Assembly (NCBI GenBank): GCA_943704425.1
Contig: CALSCP010001493.1
Coordinates: forward strand, 1-64,000
Reading direction: 5' to 3'
Origin: Ministeria vibrans ATCC 50519
Lineage: Eukaryota; Opisthokonta; Filasterea
DNA length: 64,000 nucleotides
Below are positions 1-10,422 of the stretch, one piece after another (the stretch's first letter is position 1; every line of letters starts with the position of its first letter). Both the position numbers and the translations under genes were made by a program. The notes beneath the pieces are model-generated. The model ran no database searches, was not told the origin of the DNA, and worked only from the letters and a program-made list of their open reading frames with translations.

Positions 1-78
<78 letters not shown>
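1..78. repeat. (AAT)n microsatellite at left edge
   Basis: Uninterrupted AAT trinucleotide run of about 26 units. It lies just beyond the donor site of the last visible exon of the M1 aminopeptidase, so it is part of an intron of that minus-strand gene. It is not telomere-like. Confidence 0.95.
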
Positions 79-101
79 TGCAGCTCGCTCTTGAAATGTA
101 C

Positions 102-590
102 CTTCGACAAACTCGAATTCGCCAATGACAAAGGCGAGGAGGTAAGTTGACATCTTCGGGGTGGTCGCGTAGGTGATCTCGCGATGGGTGTCGTCGAGGG
201 ACTTCTCGTTGACAATGTGCGTGTTGGAGAGCGCGACACGGTTGTGCGGCACGACAAGGGTCACGTCAAAGGAAGCCTTGAGTGCCGGCTCGTCAAAGCA
301 CGGGAAGCACCGACGCGCATCCGTCGCTTCAAACTGCGTCACGGCCATGTATCGCTGCTCGCCGCTTCCGTCGGGCGCCGTGTACTTGCTGCGATAGAAG
401 CCCGCCATCTTGTCGTTGAGTGTGCCAGTAAACTTGATCTGCAACGATCCTTGCGAGGCTGCCGGCAGCGCCTTGCTCAGTCGCAACTCAACCTGACCAC
501 TCTTCTCGTCAAATTTCTGACTCGTGCACACAATCAGCGAGTTGGAGTCGTGCAGACGCACCATTACACTCTGAGACAGAGAATAATAAA

Positions 591-624
<34 letters not shown>

Positions 625-809
625 GATATTAGTACGTCTGAGTAGTCCGATGACAACGCGACCTCTCTCGCACACCGCATCACATACCTTGATGTCAACA
701 TCGAGAGCATGCATGCAAATTGTCTGCGTCTCTTCAGAAATGGCGATCCTAAAGCAAAGGAAAGTTCACGAACATACAATGAAAGTCGAAAACAAAGAAA
801 AAAAAAACG

Positions 810-845
<36 letters not shown>

Positions 846-1023
846 TGCGTACGTGATATCGACGGTTCCTTCAAAGGTACATGCGACCAGATCGGGTTTG
901 AGGCGGAGGACATAGTGGCTCGGCGTGACCGACGAAGGGAGAGTGTCTCTAACGGAAGTTTGGCGTTAGAAGGATATCTTCGCTCCTCTCTCTCTCTCTC
1001 TCTTGTTTCTCGCACCTGGACAT
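102..1023 (-). CDS. M1 family zinc aminopeptidase, N-terminal part (puromycin-sensitive type), runs off left edge
   Basis: Only the N-terminal beta-saddle domain is in the window. Four exons fit: 1016-1023 (ATG plus 5 nt), 853-948, 688-748 and 102-570, all with GT-AG introns. The joined protein begins MSRDTLPSSVTPSHYVLRLK, and later shows the M1 hallmarks MAGFYRSKY, the stretch around VTQFEATDARRCFPCFDEPA, and MSTYLLAFVIGEFEFVE. These match puromycin-sensitive aminopeptidase and its plant and fungal relatives, which trim N-terminal residues from cytosolic peptides. The GAMEN and HEXXH zinc motifs would lie beyond the left edge, so activity cannot be judged. The start rests on the 8-nt first exon: without that splice the frame has a TAA just upstream. 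Introns carry poly-T and ATT tracts. Confidence 0.88.
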
Positions 1024-1203
1024 GTTGAAGAGCCAATGGAATAGATGAGTCTTGTTCTCGTTTGCACTTCAAAAGAAATATAATATTATAATATTGAGAA
1101 AATAGAAAATTGAGACTGCAGAATATTCCTGATCAAGGTTGAGTGGAAATGATTCGCAAATGTGAAGGTCACAATTCACAATTTCACATTCTTGTTGTTT
1201 TAC

Positions 1204-3791
1204 ATGCCGGATAAGAAGAGAAAGCGCGCGGGAGCATCGCCGGCCACCAAGTCGCCAAGAGGCGGCAGAGTGAAGAAGGATTCGGCCAAGGGCAAATCGC
1301 CGGTAAAAAAGCCTTCACGTGGAGACGACATCTCTCTGTCTAGTGCATTCCATACGGCCCGCACATGACGCTGCTTCTCTTTGTGTATTGTGTGTGTTGT
1401 CGATCTGCCCGCGTGTCTTATTTGACTATTTCTTGGATTCGACAAACATGCTGCCTTCCTTACTCTCTCTCTCTCGCTTGCTCTCAGAAAAAGAGCAGCC
1501 CTGCAGTGCGGCGAGCTCCGTCCGCTCGAGGGACGCCGTCGAAGCGTAGCCGTAAGGACGAGGAGGACGGGGACGATGAGGAAGACGAGGACGTACGATG
1601 CACGAGATGAGCTGTGACTTTTGATGGGTGCTGACTGACACTCTCTGTCTCGCCGTTAGATTGACTCGGACGATGCCTTTGACGACAAGGACTACGAAAA
1701 GTACGGAGCTATCAGTGACAAGCGCAAGGGAGCGCAGAAGACGAGTAGAAGGAAAGAGACGGAGGAAGAGGACGAAGAAGACGATGGCGAATACATGGAC
1801 TTGTCGGACATGCTGGGCACTGCGACCGCGACCGCACAGTTGACAGCGTCCACCAAAGGCTCGAACCACGACGAGGGAATGCCCATGTTTTCATCGGATG
1901 ATGATGATGATGACGACGACGACGACGACATTGAAGACGATGCCGAGTACGCCTACAAGGCGAGTGCCAAGGCGGCCGACACAGCCGACGAGGAGGCACG
2001 CCACGCGGAGATGCTGACAAAGCTGGGGGCACCGCCGGTGAAACGACGAAGACGCGACCGCAACGAGACACAGCAAGAGTCGGAGTTTGCAGCACACGCC
2101 CACCAGGCACTGGTGAGTCTCGAGGATCTCGTCACACCACTCGCTTCCAAGGCAGCCCAAGGGGCGCGCAAAGACCTCATCAAGTTGGTCGGAGGACGTC
2201 GTGACAGCAAGGCCAAAGAGCTCACGGAGGCTTCTTCGGCAAGTGTGCTTCCGGTGGCGCCCTCGCGACCCGTAGTGGAGCGACTGTCGCGCTCGGCGGC
2301 GTACACCGAGACAAGCAAAGACATCAGCAAATGGTTGCCGGTCGTAAAGCAGAATCGCGAGGCGGAGCACTTGTCGTTTCCCTTGAACGAGCCCACACAC
2401 GCGCCTGCCGTGTCCGTGTCGACACTCACGACGAGCTTTGAGCCGGAGACAGAGATGGAGCATCGGATGCACGAGGTGCTGGGGAGCGCGTCGGGACTGG
2501 CGGGACTGGAGGAGGCGATTGCCAAGGAGGAGGCGCATGCAATGAAGCAGCAGGTGGGACCGACGGCGGGCAAGGAACGCGTGGCAGAGATGCGTCGCAT
2601 GCGAATGCTGCTGTCCTTCTACGAGGCCAAGTGTCGACGACTAAAGAAGATCAAGAGCAAGAAGTACCATCGCGTGTTGAAGCGACAGGCAGCGCGCAAG
2701 CGCGAAATGACAGTAGACGAATTGCGCGAGTTGGACCCGACAGCGGCCGATGCGCGCTCGGAGAAGATGGAAAAGAACCGTGCCGAGGCGCGAATGAAGT
2801 TGCGTCACAAACACTCTGGAAAGTGGGCGCAGCGAGTTTTGTCGCGCGGGCAGATGGACGGTGAGACACTGTCGGCGCTGCAGCAGGAGCGCGAGAAGAA
2901 GCGAGACTTGCTGCACAAGCCGAAAGGGTTGGGGGATGCGACGGACAGCGAAGGAGACGACGAGTCGGACAGCGACGGCGACGACGGTTTTGACGACGAC
3001 GACGAGGGTGCGCATGGGATGGGAGAGGAAGGGGAGGAGGGAGGTGATGACGACGACGACGACGATGATGGGGAGAGTGTCGATGGCGAAGAGTTGGATC
3101 GACTTGGTGAGGGCCTTGAGAGCATTGAGGCGCCCAAAACGGGTCTGTTTGCGCTCAAATTTATGCAGAAGGCGTTGGACAAGAACCGACAGTCGGCGAA
3201 GAATATGCTGAGTGAATTGCGGGAGGAGATGGGGCGCGAAGACGCGGAAGGGGAGGACAAGAAGAAGCAGAAGGGAGGTGGAGATGAGGAGACGGAGGTG
3301 GGACGGAGAAGGTTTGGAGGTGGGCAGAAGAAGCGCAACTTGGAGGCGGAGGATGAAGAGGAGGCGAAGAGGAGGAGGCAGGAGGAAGAGGAAAGCATGG
3401 AGGAGGAGGACGACGACGAAGACGGGCAGGGATTGGAAGGAGTGAGTGAGCGGGAGCGACAGAGGTCGTTACGCGAGCGAACGACGCGCGTGTCGGGACC
3501 CATTGAGGTGGAAGGGGCTGTGCGGGCGCCATTTCATGTGGATACATTTGAGACGACGACATCGAAGCAAGAGAAACAAGCTGTGGAAGAAGAGGCGGAT
3601 GAGGAGTCTTCATCGTCGTCGGAGGAGGAGGATGAAGAGGGCGGAGAAGGAGAAAACCCGTGGATGTCGGGAAGTGGGGGAGGGGGTAAAGGCGCGAATT
3701 TGGTGGTGAAGAGCAAGAAGGTGTCGACACGGGCGCAGGTGCGCATGGCCAAGATTGCAGGGGAGACAGGTCGCACACGGCGTGGGGTTGG

Positions 3792-3823
<32 letters not shown>

Positions 3824-4536
3824 ATGCGGCAGTGGGGGCGAATGATGTGAATGTGGATCTGAATTTGGTTGTGACAGCCAAGAGTTCCAAGGAGGGCGTG
3901 ACCGTCTCGTCGGCTGCTGCTGCACTGGTGGGTGCAAAGGCAGCGAATGGCAAGGGGAATGAGAGCGATGAGGAGGATGATGATGATGATGAGGAGGAGG
4001 ATGGGAGTGGCGGCATGGCTGTGTCCAAGGAACAGCGTCGACTGGTTGCCGCTGCGTTTGCCGGTGACGACGTGGTGCAGGAGTTTGAGGCGCAGAAGGC
4101 AACTGAGGTGGACGCGACGGCGGGTGGCAAGGCCAAAGACGTGACATTGCCGGGATGGGGTGCGTGGGGTGGTGCGGGTGTGGCTAATCCGTTCCCCAAG
4201 CGACGGGTGGTCGTCAAGGCGGCACAGACGGGTGTTGCCGCAAGCGATCGCAAGGACGCCAAGTTGCGCCATGTCATTATCAGCGAGAAGAAGGATCGTA
4301 AGGCGTCGCAGCTGACCGTGGCGTCGCTTCCGCATCCGTTCACATCTGTGGAACAGTTCGAGCGGAGTCTGGCGCACCCGTTGGGCCCGGAATGGAACCC
4401 CCAGCAGACGTTTAAGGCAGCGATTCAGCCGCGCATCTCGGTCAAGACGGGTGCCATTGTGAAGCCGATGCGCAAGACGAAGGAAGTAATCAAGCGAAAG
4501 CAGGCGATTGTGGCAGGGACTGCCAAGGCTTTGTAG
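1204..4536 (+). CDS. UTP14: UTP14, SSU processome / U3 snoRNP component
   Basis: Three exons: 1204-1302, 1488-1592 and 1660-4536, about 1026 aa. Utp14 is a nucleolar component of the small-subunit processome needed for 18S rRNA maturation; in yeast it activates the helicase Dhr1. Diagnostic features are a highly charged protein with Lys/Arg clusters at the N-terminus, MAKIAGETGRTRR in the middle, a GWGAWGG motif, and the conserved C-terminal block containing KLRHVIISEKKDRKA, LPHPFTSVEQFERSL and HPLGPEWNPQQTFK. The protein is crowded with Asp/Glu runs (for example near 1905-1930, 2990-3070 and 3970-4000) and has a poly-Ala run coded by GCG repeats near 3800-3825. The start is the first in-frame ATG after an upstream stop and begins a basic, nucleolar-looking N-terminus. 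Confidence 0.93.
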
Positions 4537-4546
4537 AGAGAAAGAG

Positions 4547-4602
4547 AGCGAGAGAGAAAGCGAGAGAGCGAGAGAGAGAGCGAGAGAGCGAGAGAAAGAC
4601 AG
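4547..4602. repeat. GA-rich tract after UTP14
   Basis: Imperfect GAGA/GAGC repeat directly after the UTP14 stop codon, in the presumed 3' UTR. Confidence 0.7.
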
Positions 4603-4759
4603 AGAAACAGGTAGAGAGGAGGAGAATAGAGAATAATACACTCCCCCCCCCTCAATATCCTTATAAAGTATGATATGAAGAATGATGAATGAATATTGAA
4701 TGAATTTATTTATTCTTTCTTTTACTCAATTCTTATTTTGACACATACACAAATTCATC

Positions 4760-5149
4760 ATGGGAAACGAAATGGCCAAAAGTGCTAAGGTGTTTATGGA
4801 TTCGGAGGCGGCGGACGAACACGGAATCAGCAGAAAACAGGTGAGGTTCACATCTGCCGACCGTTTGCCGACTCTCCTCGCTTAGGTGACGGCTATTCGG
4901 CACGTCTTTGACGAATATGCTCGAAAGCAAAAGCCCAGAGACATGTTGAACCGCGAAGAGTTTGGACAGGCGTTGCAGGAGGTGAGAGGGTTTGGAGACA
5001 AAAAAACGAATTGGTCGTAACTTCTCTGTCCGCTCTCTCCGCTCTCTTTCCTCTTGTGTGTGTGTAGGTGGGAGTCTCAGACCAGTCTCTGGAGGTTCTC
5101 CAGCGTTTGTTTAACGGGTTTGATCGAGACGGCAATGGGTTGATTAATG
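4760..5149 (+). CDS. EF-hand calcium-binding protein, 5' part only
   Basis: Exons 4760-4840, 4886-4981 and 5068-5149. The protein starts MGNEMAKSAK, a candidate N-myristoylation context (Gly at position 2), as in calcineurin B and neuronal calcium sensor-type proteins. A first helix-loop-helix (HVFDEYARKQKPRDMLNREEF) looks like a degenerate EF-hand. A second one reads LFNGFDRDGNGLIN, the beginning of a canonical Ca-binding loop (D-R-D-G-N-G). The loop is cut after its ninth residue by a donor site, GTATGAGAG, that opens straight into a long GA microsatellite. No further exon of this gene is recognisable to the right; sequence beyond the repeat codes on the other strand. Either the gene continues in sequence lost at the microsatellite, or it is broken here. 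Confidence 0.75.
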
Positions 5150-5150
5150 G

Positions 5151-5251
<101 letters not shown>

Positions 5252-5427
5252 AAGGAGGGAGAAAAAAAACGTGATAGAGATGTAGAAAACAAGAAAAAGA
5301 GGTAGAAAACAAAGAAAAAAGTGATCAGGAGGGAGAAGGGAGAAAAAAAAACACAAAAAGGAATGGAGAAAAATAGATAGGAGGAGTGTGTGTGTGTGTG
5401 TGTGTTCGTGCGCAGGTGTATGTGTAC

Positions 5428-8400
5428 CGTTGAGTGCCTCGTCGATGGACACTGCAAAATTCTCTCCTTCAACAATCTCCTCAATGATCTCCTGCTTGAC
5501 ATTCTGCTCGTGTGGCGACAGCTGCGTCTGCATCCACTCAATCTGCATCCCTCGCTCGTCAAAACACCGATAGAGTGCCTCCACTGAGTACTCCGACGCC
5601 TTCACATGTTTCGTAGATTCCTGCAATCCAATACAATAGACACTATCAGCACAGTCACACACATACACACACACACCAACACACACACACAAATGCACTA
5701 CTAAGAAACAGATTATCCTTACAGAAAAGTCAACCGAGACACGTCGCTTGGGCTTTCGCGGTGGATTGTCCACGCGGAACACAGCCGCATCCAAAGCCTA
5801 AACGAACAAACAGGAGCAGATACACACACACACAATGAGTACAGACACGGCAGAAAAAATGAGAAAAACGTACAATGACAATGTCAAGAATTTCCTGACG
5901 GGTAATCTTGGGGGAGACGGAGACACGCAGGGCATTGTAACCGAGTGTGTCATCAATGGCAAGGCCTGTGAAGGAGCGAGGCGGGGGAGGCGCACACACG
6001 TGCAGCTGCAGTCGCGGTGCATTGTCGACAATCGCGTCGGCGGTGTACTGGGCACCCTGGAAGGAGAAGCACGAGAAGCCGGAGACGCGACTGGCAAAGT
6101 CGATGTGGCCATGAAACACCACGTTGGGCACATCGTGCTTGAGCTTGCTCTCAAACAACTCCATGCGCTCCGCCAAAATCAGAGAAGTCTCCATCAAGTT
6201 CTCACGCATGTCCTCACACGCGCGCGCCGAGCCCACTAGAGCCGCGCCGTCGCGGCAGTGTGGGACATCACCGAGGCACGCCGGTCCATTGGGCGTCTGC
6301 GCCATGGTCACCTGGGGCGGGCCGTAGATGCGCCCCACCGAGAAGACAGAGACGTCGGCACCAAGGTCGCCGGGAGTCACACGCATGCGCCCAATGCCTG
6401 CATCCAGATTGCAAAAGACGCACGCGGCGGGTGCCTTGGTGCGCACAGCAGACGCCAGCTCATCCACACGCAATCGCAAACCCGTGTAGGCACAGGCAAA
6501 GGAAATACATGCCAGGACTGTGTCCTCAGTGCACGCCCGACCAAACGCCTCCGGCTCAACTGTACCGTTCTCCTGAAAGTCCACAATGGTCATGTCAATC
6601 TGTCCACCCACTTCACGCGCCTCCAATGCACTCAAAATCTGGTCACACTCGGCGCCTGTTGCCAGCACATGGGGAAGGGCGCCCGAACGACCACCGCCAC
6701 GTTTCTTCCACTGTGCGATTGCATGAACGAGGGCACCCTTGAGCACATCGCCAATCGACGTCGACACCGTTAAAGTGTCCGGCTCGCAACGAAGCAAGCG
6801 GGACGCCTCGTCAATCGCCTCCTCGAGCGCCGACTCTTCGGTACAGTCAAGGTCGCCCGACTTGTACGAATTGACTGCCTCCAGGGCAGAGGGCACCAAG
6901 TCGGGACGCTCCATGTAGTCGCAATTAATAACCTTGACACGCTGCTCGCTTGCCGGCACAGCCGAGGTGTCGGCCACGGGTGTGTACGCGGATTTGGTGG
7001 GTACCGGCATGACAAATGGCGATTTGGCAAAGGACAGCGCTGCAACGCTCTGGTCGCCGTCGGCCATCATCATCATGGCGGCCAGGTCGTCTTCTTCATC
7101 TTCAGCGGCGGCGGCGACTGGCTGCTCAAAGGAACGTGGTCGTCGCGACTGTGCTCGCCGACGCTCCTTTTCCTCCTCCTCCTCACGCTCCTTCTTTAGT
7201 CGTTCCATTTCGCGTGCACGCTCCTCTGCTTCGCGGTCAACACGTACAACCGGACGCAACAGACTCATCGACAGGCTCGGCTCGGAGCCAGCGCGAGCCA
7301 TCGGCGACGGTGGTCCCTTGCCATCATTATCCTTCTTCTGCTGTGTCTTTGCCTCGCGTTGCTTTTCCTCGCGTTCACGCTGCTCTTGTTGCTCACGTTC
7401 GCGTTCCTTCTCCTGCTCGCGCTGGCGTGTTTCACGCTCGCGAGAAGCGTTGCTATCACTAATGGTGTCGTTGTTAGATTGACTCTGAGATACGTTGGTG
7501 GGGTGAAGCGAATAGAGACTCGCGCCGGGCGCAGTCAAAATGCTAGCCATGCTTGTATCACAGCTGTCTGGCTCGGTCTGGAGCTGAGCGTCGCTACGCT
7601 TGCGTCGCCCAAACAGGTCAGGAATGGGTTCGACAATAGCGACATTGAGCTCGGAGTCGTCGACAAATGACGTGGAGCCGTAGAGCGAACCAGGACGACC
7701 CTGCGAAGTCTTGTTTGGAGACTTACTGTCCTTTTGCCACGGTTGCTTGGACAGACGCTGGGCATTGGCCAGCGATGTATCCTCAGCGGACGAGGTGCGA
7801 CGCGACTTGGGCTGCTCAACATAGTCCCACTCGCCCACGCGCCCAAAGCGCTCACGTTCTGACGAGGTGTCGTTGTCTTCCACCACGTTAGGAGAACGAC
7901 CCACCGTGCGCGTCGAGGGAGCAAGAGAAGTCCAGCTTGTCTCGACGGCCGGTGTGCCTGGCGTGACTTCGTCGGCGACAGAAGGGACACGGGGAATAGA
8001 TTCTTTTGAACTGGTGGCGCGGAAGGAAGGAGGACGAGTGCGACGGGCCGAGGTACTGCTCTCGGTTGACGGTGTTGTTTCGGTGGGAAGCCGTGCTTTT
8101 GGGTTGAAACCGGGTGGGCGCTGCTGGAGTGAAGAGCGACGACGTACAATCTTGCCAAAGGGTGTAGTGGCGCCTTCGACAAGAAATTCGGTGCGCAATG
8201 CCTCCTGATCGTCGACCACACCTCGAGGTGCGTTGTCAACAGCGGGAGAGGAAGGTGGAGGAGCAGACGACGTGAAGACGGCAGCGGGAAGGTCGGGTGT
8301 TTTTGGGACAGAGTCTTCGACAAGGGACGAGAGTCGCGACCCGGAAGGCTGTCTCTGTGGCTGGGGCGGAGGAGGCTGCTGTTGTTGTTGCTTTTGGTGT

Positions 8401-9336
8401 GGTTGTGATCGAGTGGATGGGGGCGAAGTGGGTTGTGGGTGGGGCGAGGGCAATGTGGCTGGAATGCCACGGAAGAGATTGCCACGGGCAACGGACGTGC
8501 CCATTTTGGCGGCAGCCGGAGCATCGGTAGGTAGCACGGCGCGACCGGTGTCGTCTGTCTCGACACCTTCTTGCTTGATCCAGGACGCTGCACCTCGCTT
8601 GGTCTTTTTCATGACGCCACCAAATGGATTGATTTTAACAGGCCCGACTGGGCGGTCGGCGCGTGCCTCGCTGCTTGAGGGCTCGGGGACAGCAGCAGTA
8701 GCAGTGGTGGGGGCGGCGGCGGAGGAGGAGGAAGAGGCGACAGCGGACGGGAGAGCCGAGGGAAGACCTGCAGGATGGGAAGGGATCGTGAAAGAGCCGG
8801 GCCGGGTTTGTTGTGGCTGGCGCAAAGGCACTTCTGAGCGATTTCTGTCGGACGTTGACGAGTTTGAGAGGGTACGTCGAGCGGGCTCGGGCGACGCCCC
8901 TGGCGCATGGGACGAACCAAAGGAGCGACGTGCGCCCAGGGGTTCGCGCTGAGCAGGTGTCGGTTCGGGAGGCGGAACATGACCGCTGACATCGCTAGGA
9001 GGCACTGTAATGCCTGATTTCCATCGCTTCTTGTGCTGTTCGTGACCAAAGCCCTCGCTACACACAGAGAGTATAAAGGTGAGAACTTGAGTTTGTATAC
9101 TGAACCAGTGTGCACACTTACGCGTAGTTGCCTTTGATCTACAGAGGCAAGAAGAGCAAAGAGCATGAGAGGGTGAGTATACAGGGGGGCTGTGTGGGGG
9201 GGAAGGGGGCGATTCGCACCTGGAAGAGTCGCTTGAAGTGCGGCTTGCAGAAGTACTCGCCATCGAGCGACGCGTACGTCCCCAGGTTGAGCAGCGAGTT
9301 GCATTCACGACAGCGGAAGCATGTCCGATGGAAGAG
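5428..9336 (-). CDS. LIM domain protein fused to a cysteine-desulfurase-fold (class V aminotransferase-like) pseudoenzyme, both ends incomplete
   Basis: Exons read on the minus strand: 9336-9220, a 17-nt microexon 9138-9122, a large exon from about 9062 to 5874, 5797-5723 and 5620-5428. The first two exons encode the second half of a LIM domain ([20 protein letters not shown], then CKPHFKRLF and IKGNYAEGFG), closest in style to EPLIN/LIMA1-type actin-associated LIM proteins. The exon for the first zinc-binding half was not found. About 600 residues of low-complexity Ser/Pro/Gln/Arg sequence follow. The C-terminal third aligns with NifS/IscS-type PLP enzymes: [63 protein letters not shown]. 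The lysine that would bind PLP (HK-I-x-GP in the family) is Arg here, and the Cys loop is not recognisable. The last exon ends at a donor with no visible follow-on exon. Confidence 0.75.
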
Positions 9337-9412
9337 CTGCAGCGGGGAGAGAGAGGGAGAGAGAGGAGGGGGGGTGAGCAGCGGAGCAGTGGGCTGATCA
9401 AACGCTTTTGTA

Positions 9413-10263
9413 ATGTCGACAAATGTCGCGAGATCTCAATGTGCGTCAGGAGCGAGACCAGGAGGATACGGCCAGCACCAATGGGTTTGGGAGTGGAGTG
9501 GGAGGATCACCGCGTCGCGCGCCGGCAGCGAGGCGGGGCGAGAGGGGCTGGCGGCGCGCAAGATAAAGATAGAGGCAGAGGCGAACAGGATCAAAAAGAG
9601 AGACGAGCGGGCGCGATTGCGACGCGCACCAGGGGGCATGCTGCTTGGGTAAGGGATGCAGGCACTTTGGGTCCCTCGGCGGGCCGAAATAGCTCAAAAT
9701 GTTGGCTCGCGACAAAAAAAGCGAACCAGCAAAAAAAAAAAAAAAAAAAAAAAAACCTCTGTGTGTCATTATTTGCGGAACAAGAGAGCGGAAGCGACTT
9801 TGAAAGCACGACTAACTAATGCCCGTGTTCATCTTCCATCCAGGTGGTTATCCGCCGCAGCAGGGAGGGTACGCACTTTGTCATATCGGGTCGAATTGTC
9901 TTTTTTTTTTCCTTGTTCATCAACTCCTCCTTAGATACCCTCCTCCGCAAGGCTACCAGCAGGGCTACCCGGCACAGCAGGGCGGGTACCCGGCCCCTGG
10001 AGGCTACCAGCAGCAGGGCGGGTACCAGCAGGTGCCGCAGCAGGGCTACTACGTGCAGCAGCCGCAGAGGACGACGGTCATAGTGCGCGACGACGCTGCC
10101 GCCGCACGCGCACGCCAGCAGCAGGCTGAGGACGACTGTTGCCTCTACACCTGCTGTCTCGCCTGGCTCTGCATTTGCTGTTCCGGTACCGCCAAAAAAA
10201 GAGACAGAGTGTGTGTGTGAGAGAGACAGACAGATTGACCTCTGACCTGTTGCAGTGCGATGA
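9413..10263 (+). CDS. Small GYPQ-rich, cysteine-rich tail (CYSTM-type) protein
   Basis: Well-supported exons are 9844-9868, 9935-10185 and 10256-10263. They give a Gly-Tyr-Pro-Gln repeat region ([29 protein letters not shown] and similar), a linker [16 protein letters not shown], and a terminal Cys-rich hydrophobic patch, [20 protein letters not shown]. That order matches the CYSTM / rhodopsin-tail-like GYP-repeat proteins, which are small tail-anchored membrane proteins often linked to stress responses. The final junction puts TGA at 10261-10263. The 5' exon is uncertain: an ATG at 9413 starts MSTNVARSQ and could splice at GTGCGT near 9439 into the exon at 9844, but another start near 9819 is possible. 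The 3.4-kb minus-strand LIM gene begins in the same region, so the two may share a promoter. Confidence 0.65.
9724..9755. repeat. poly-A tract
   Basis: Run of about 30 A residues between the LIM gene and the CYSTM-type gene, inside the putative first intron of the latter. Confidence 0.85.
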
Positions 10264-10422
10264 CCGCCGCCCGCAGACTCTACAGACCCACCACCAGCAA
10301 ACACGCCACTTTTTTCTCCTTTGAGAGTCATTTTAACTCATCCACTCCCTCACTCACATACTCACTCACTCCCGCGTTCACAATACAACGCATTTTTTCT
10401 ACTTTTTCTGTTTACTTCTTCG

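Noticed and set aside
1-78. Telomere or centromere satellite at the left edge
   Set aside because: A plain AAT microsatellite lying in an intron, with a coding exon following 24 bp later; it is unlike TTAGGG-type telomeres.
3161-4147. Long minus-strand open frame (over 300 codons) rich in Pro, Ser and His opposite UTP14
   Set aside because: It is the mirror of the Asp/Glu/Gly-rich UTP14 coding frame. The plus strand carries conserved UTP14 motifs; the minus frame has none.
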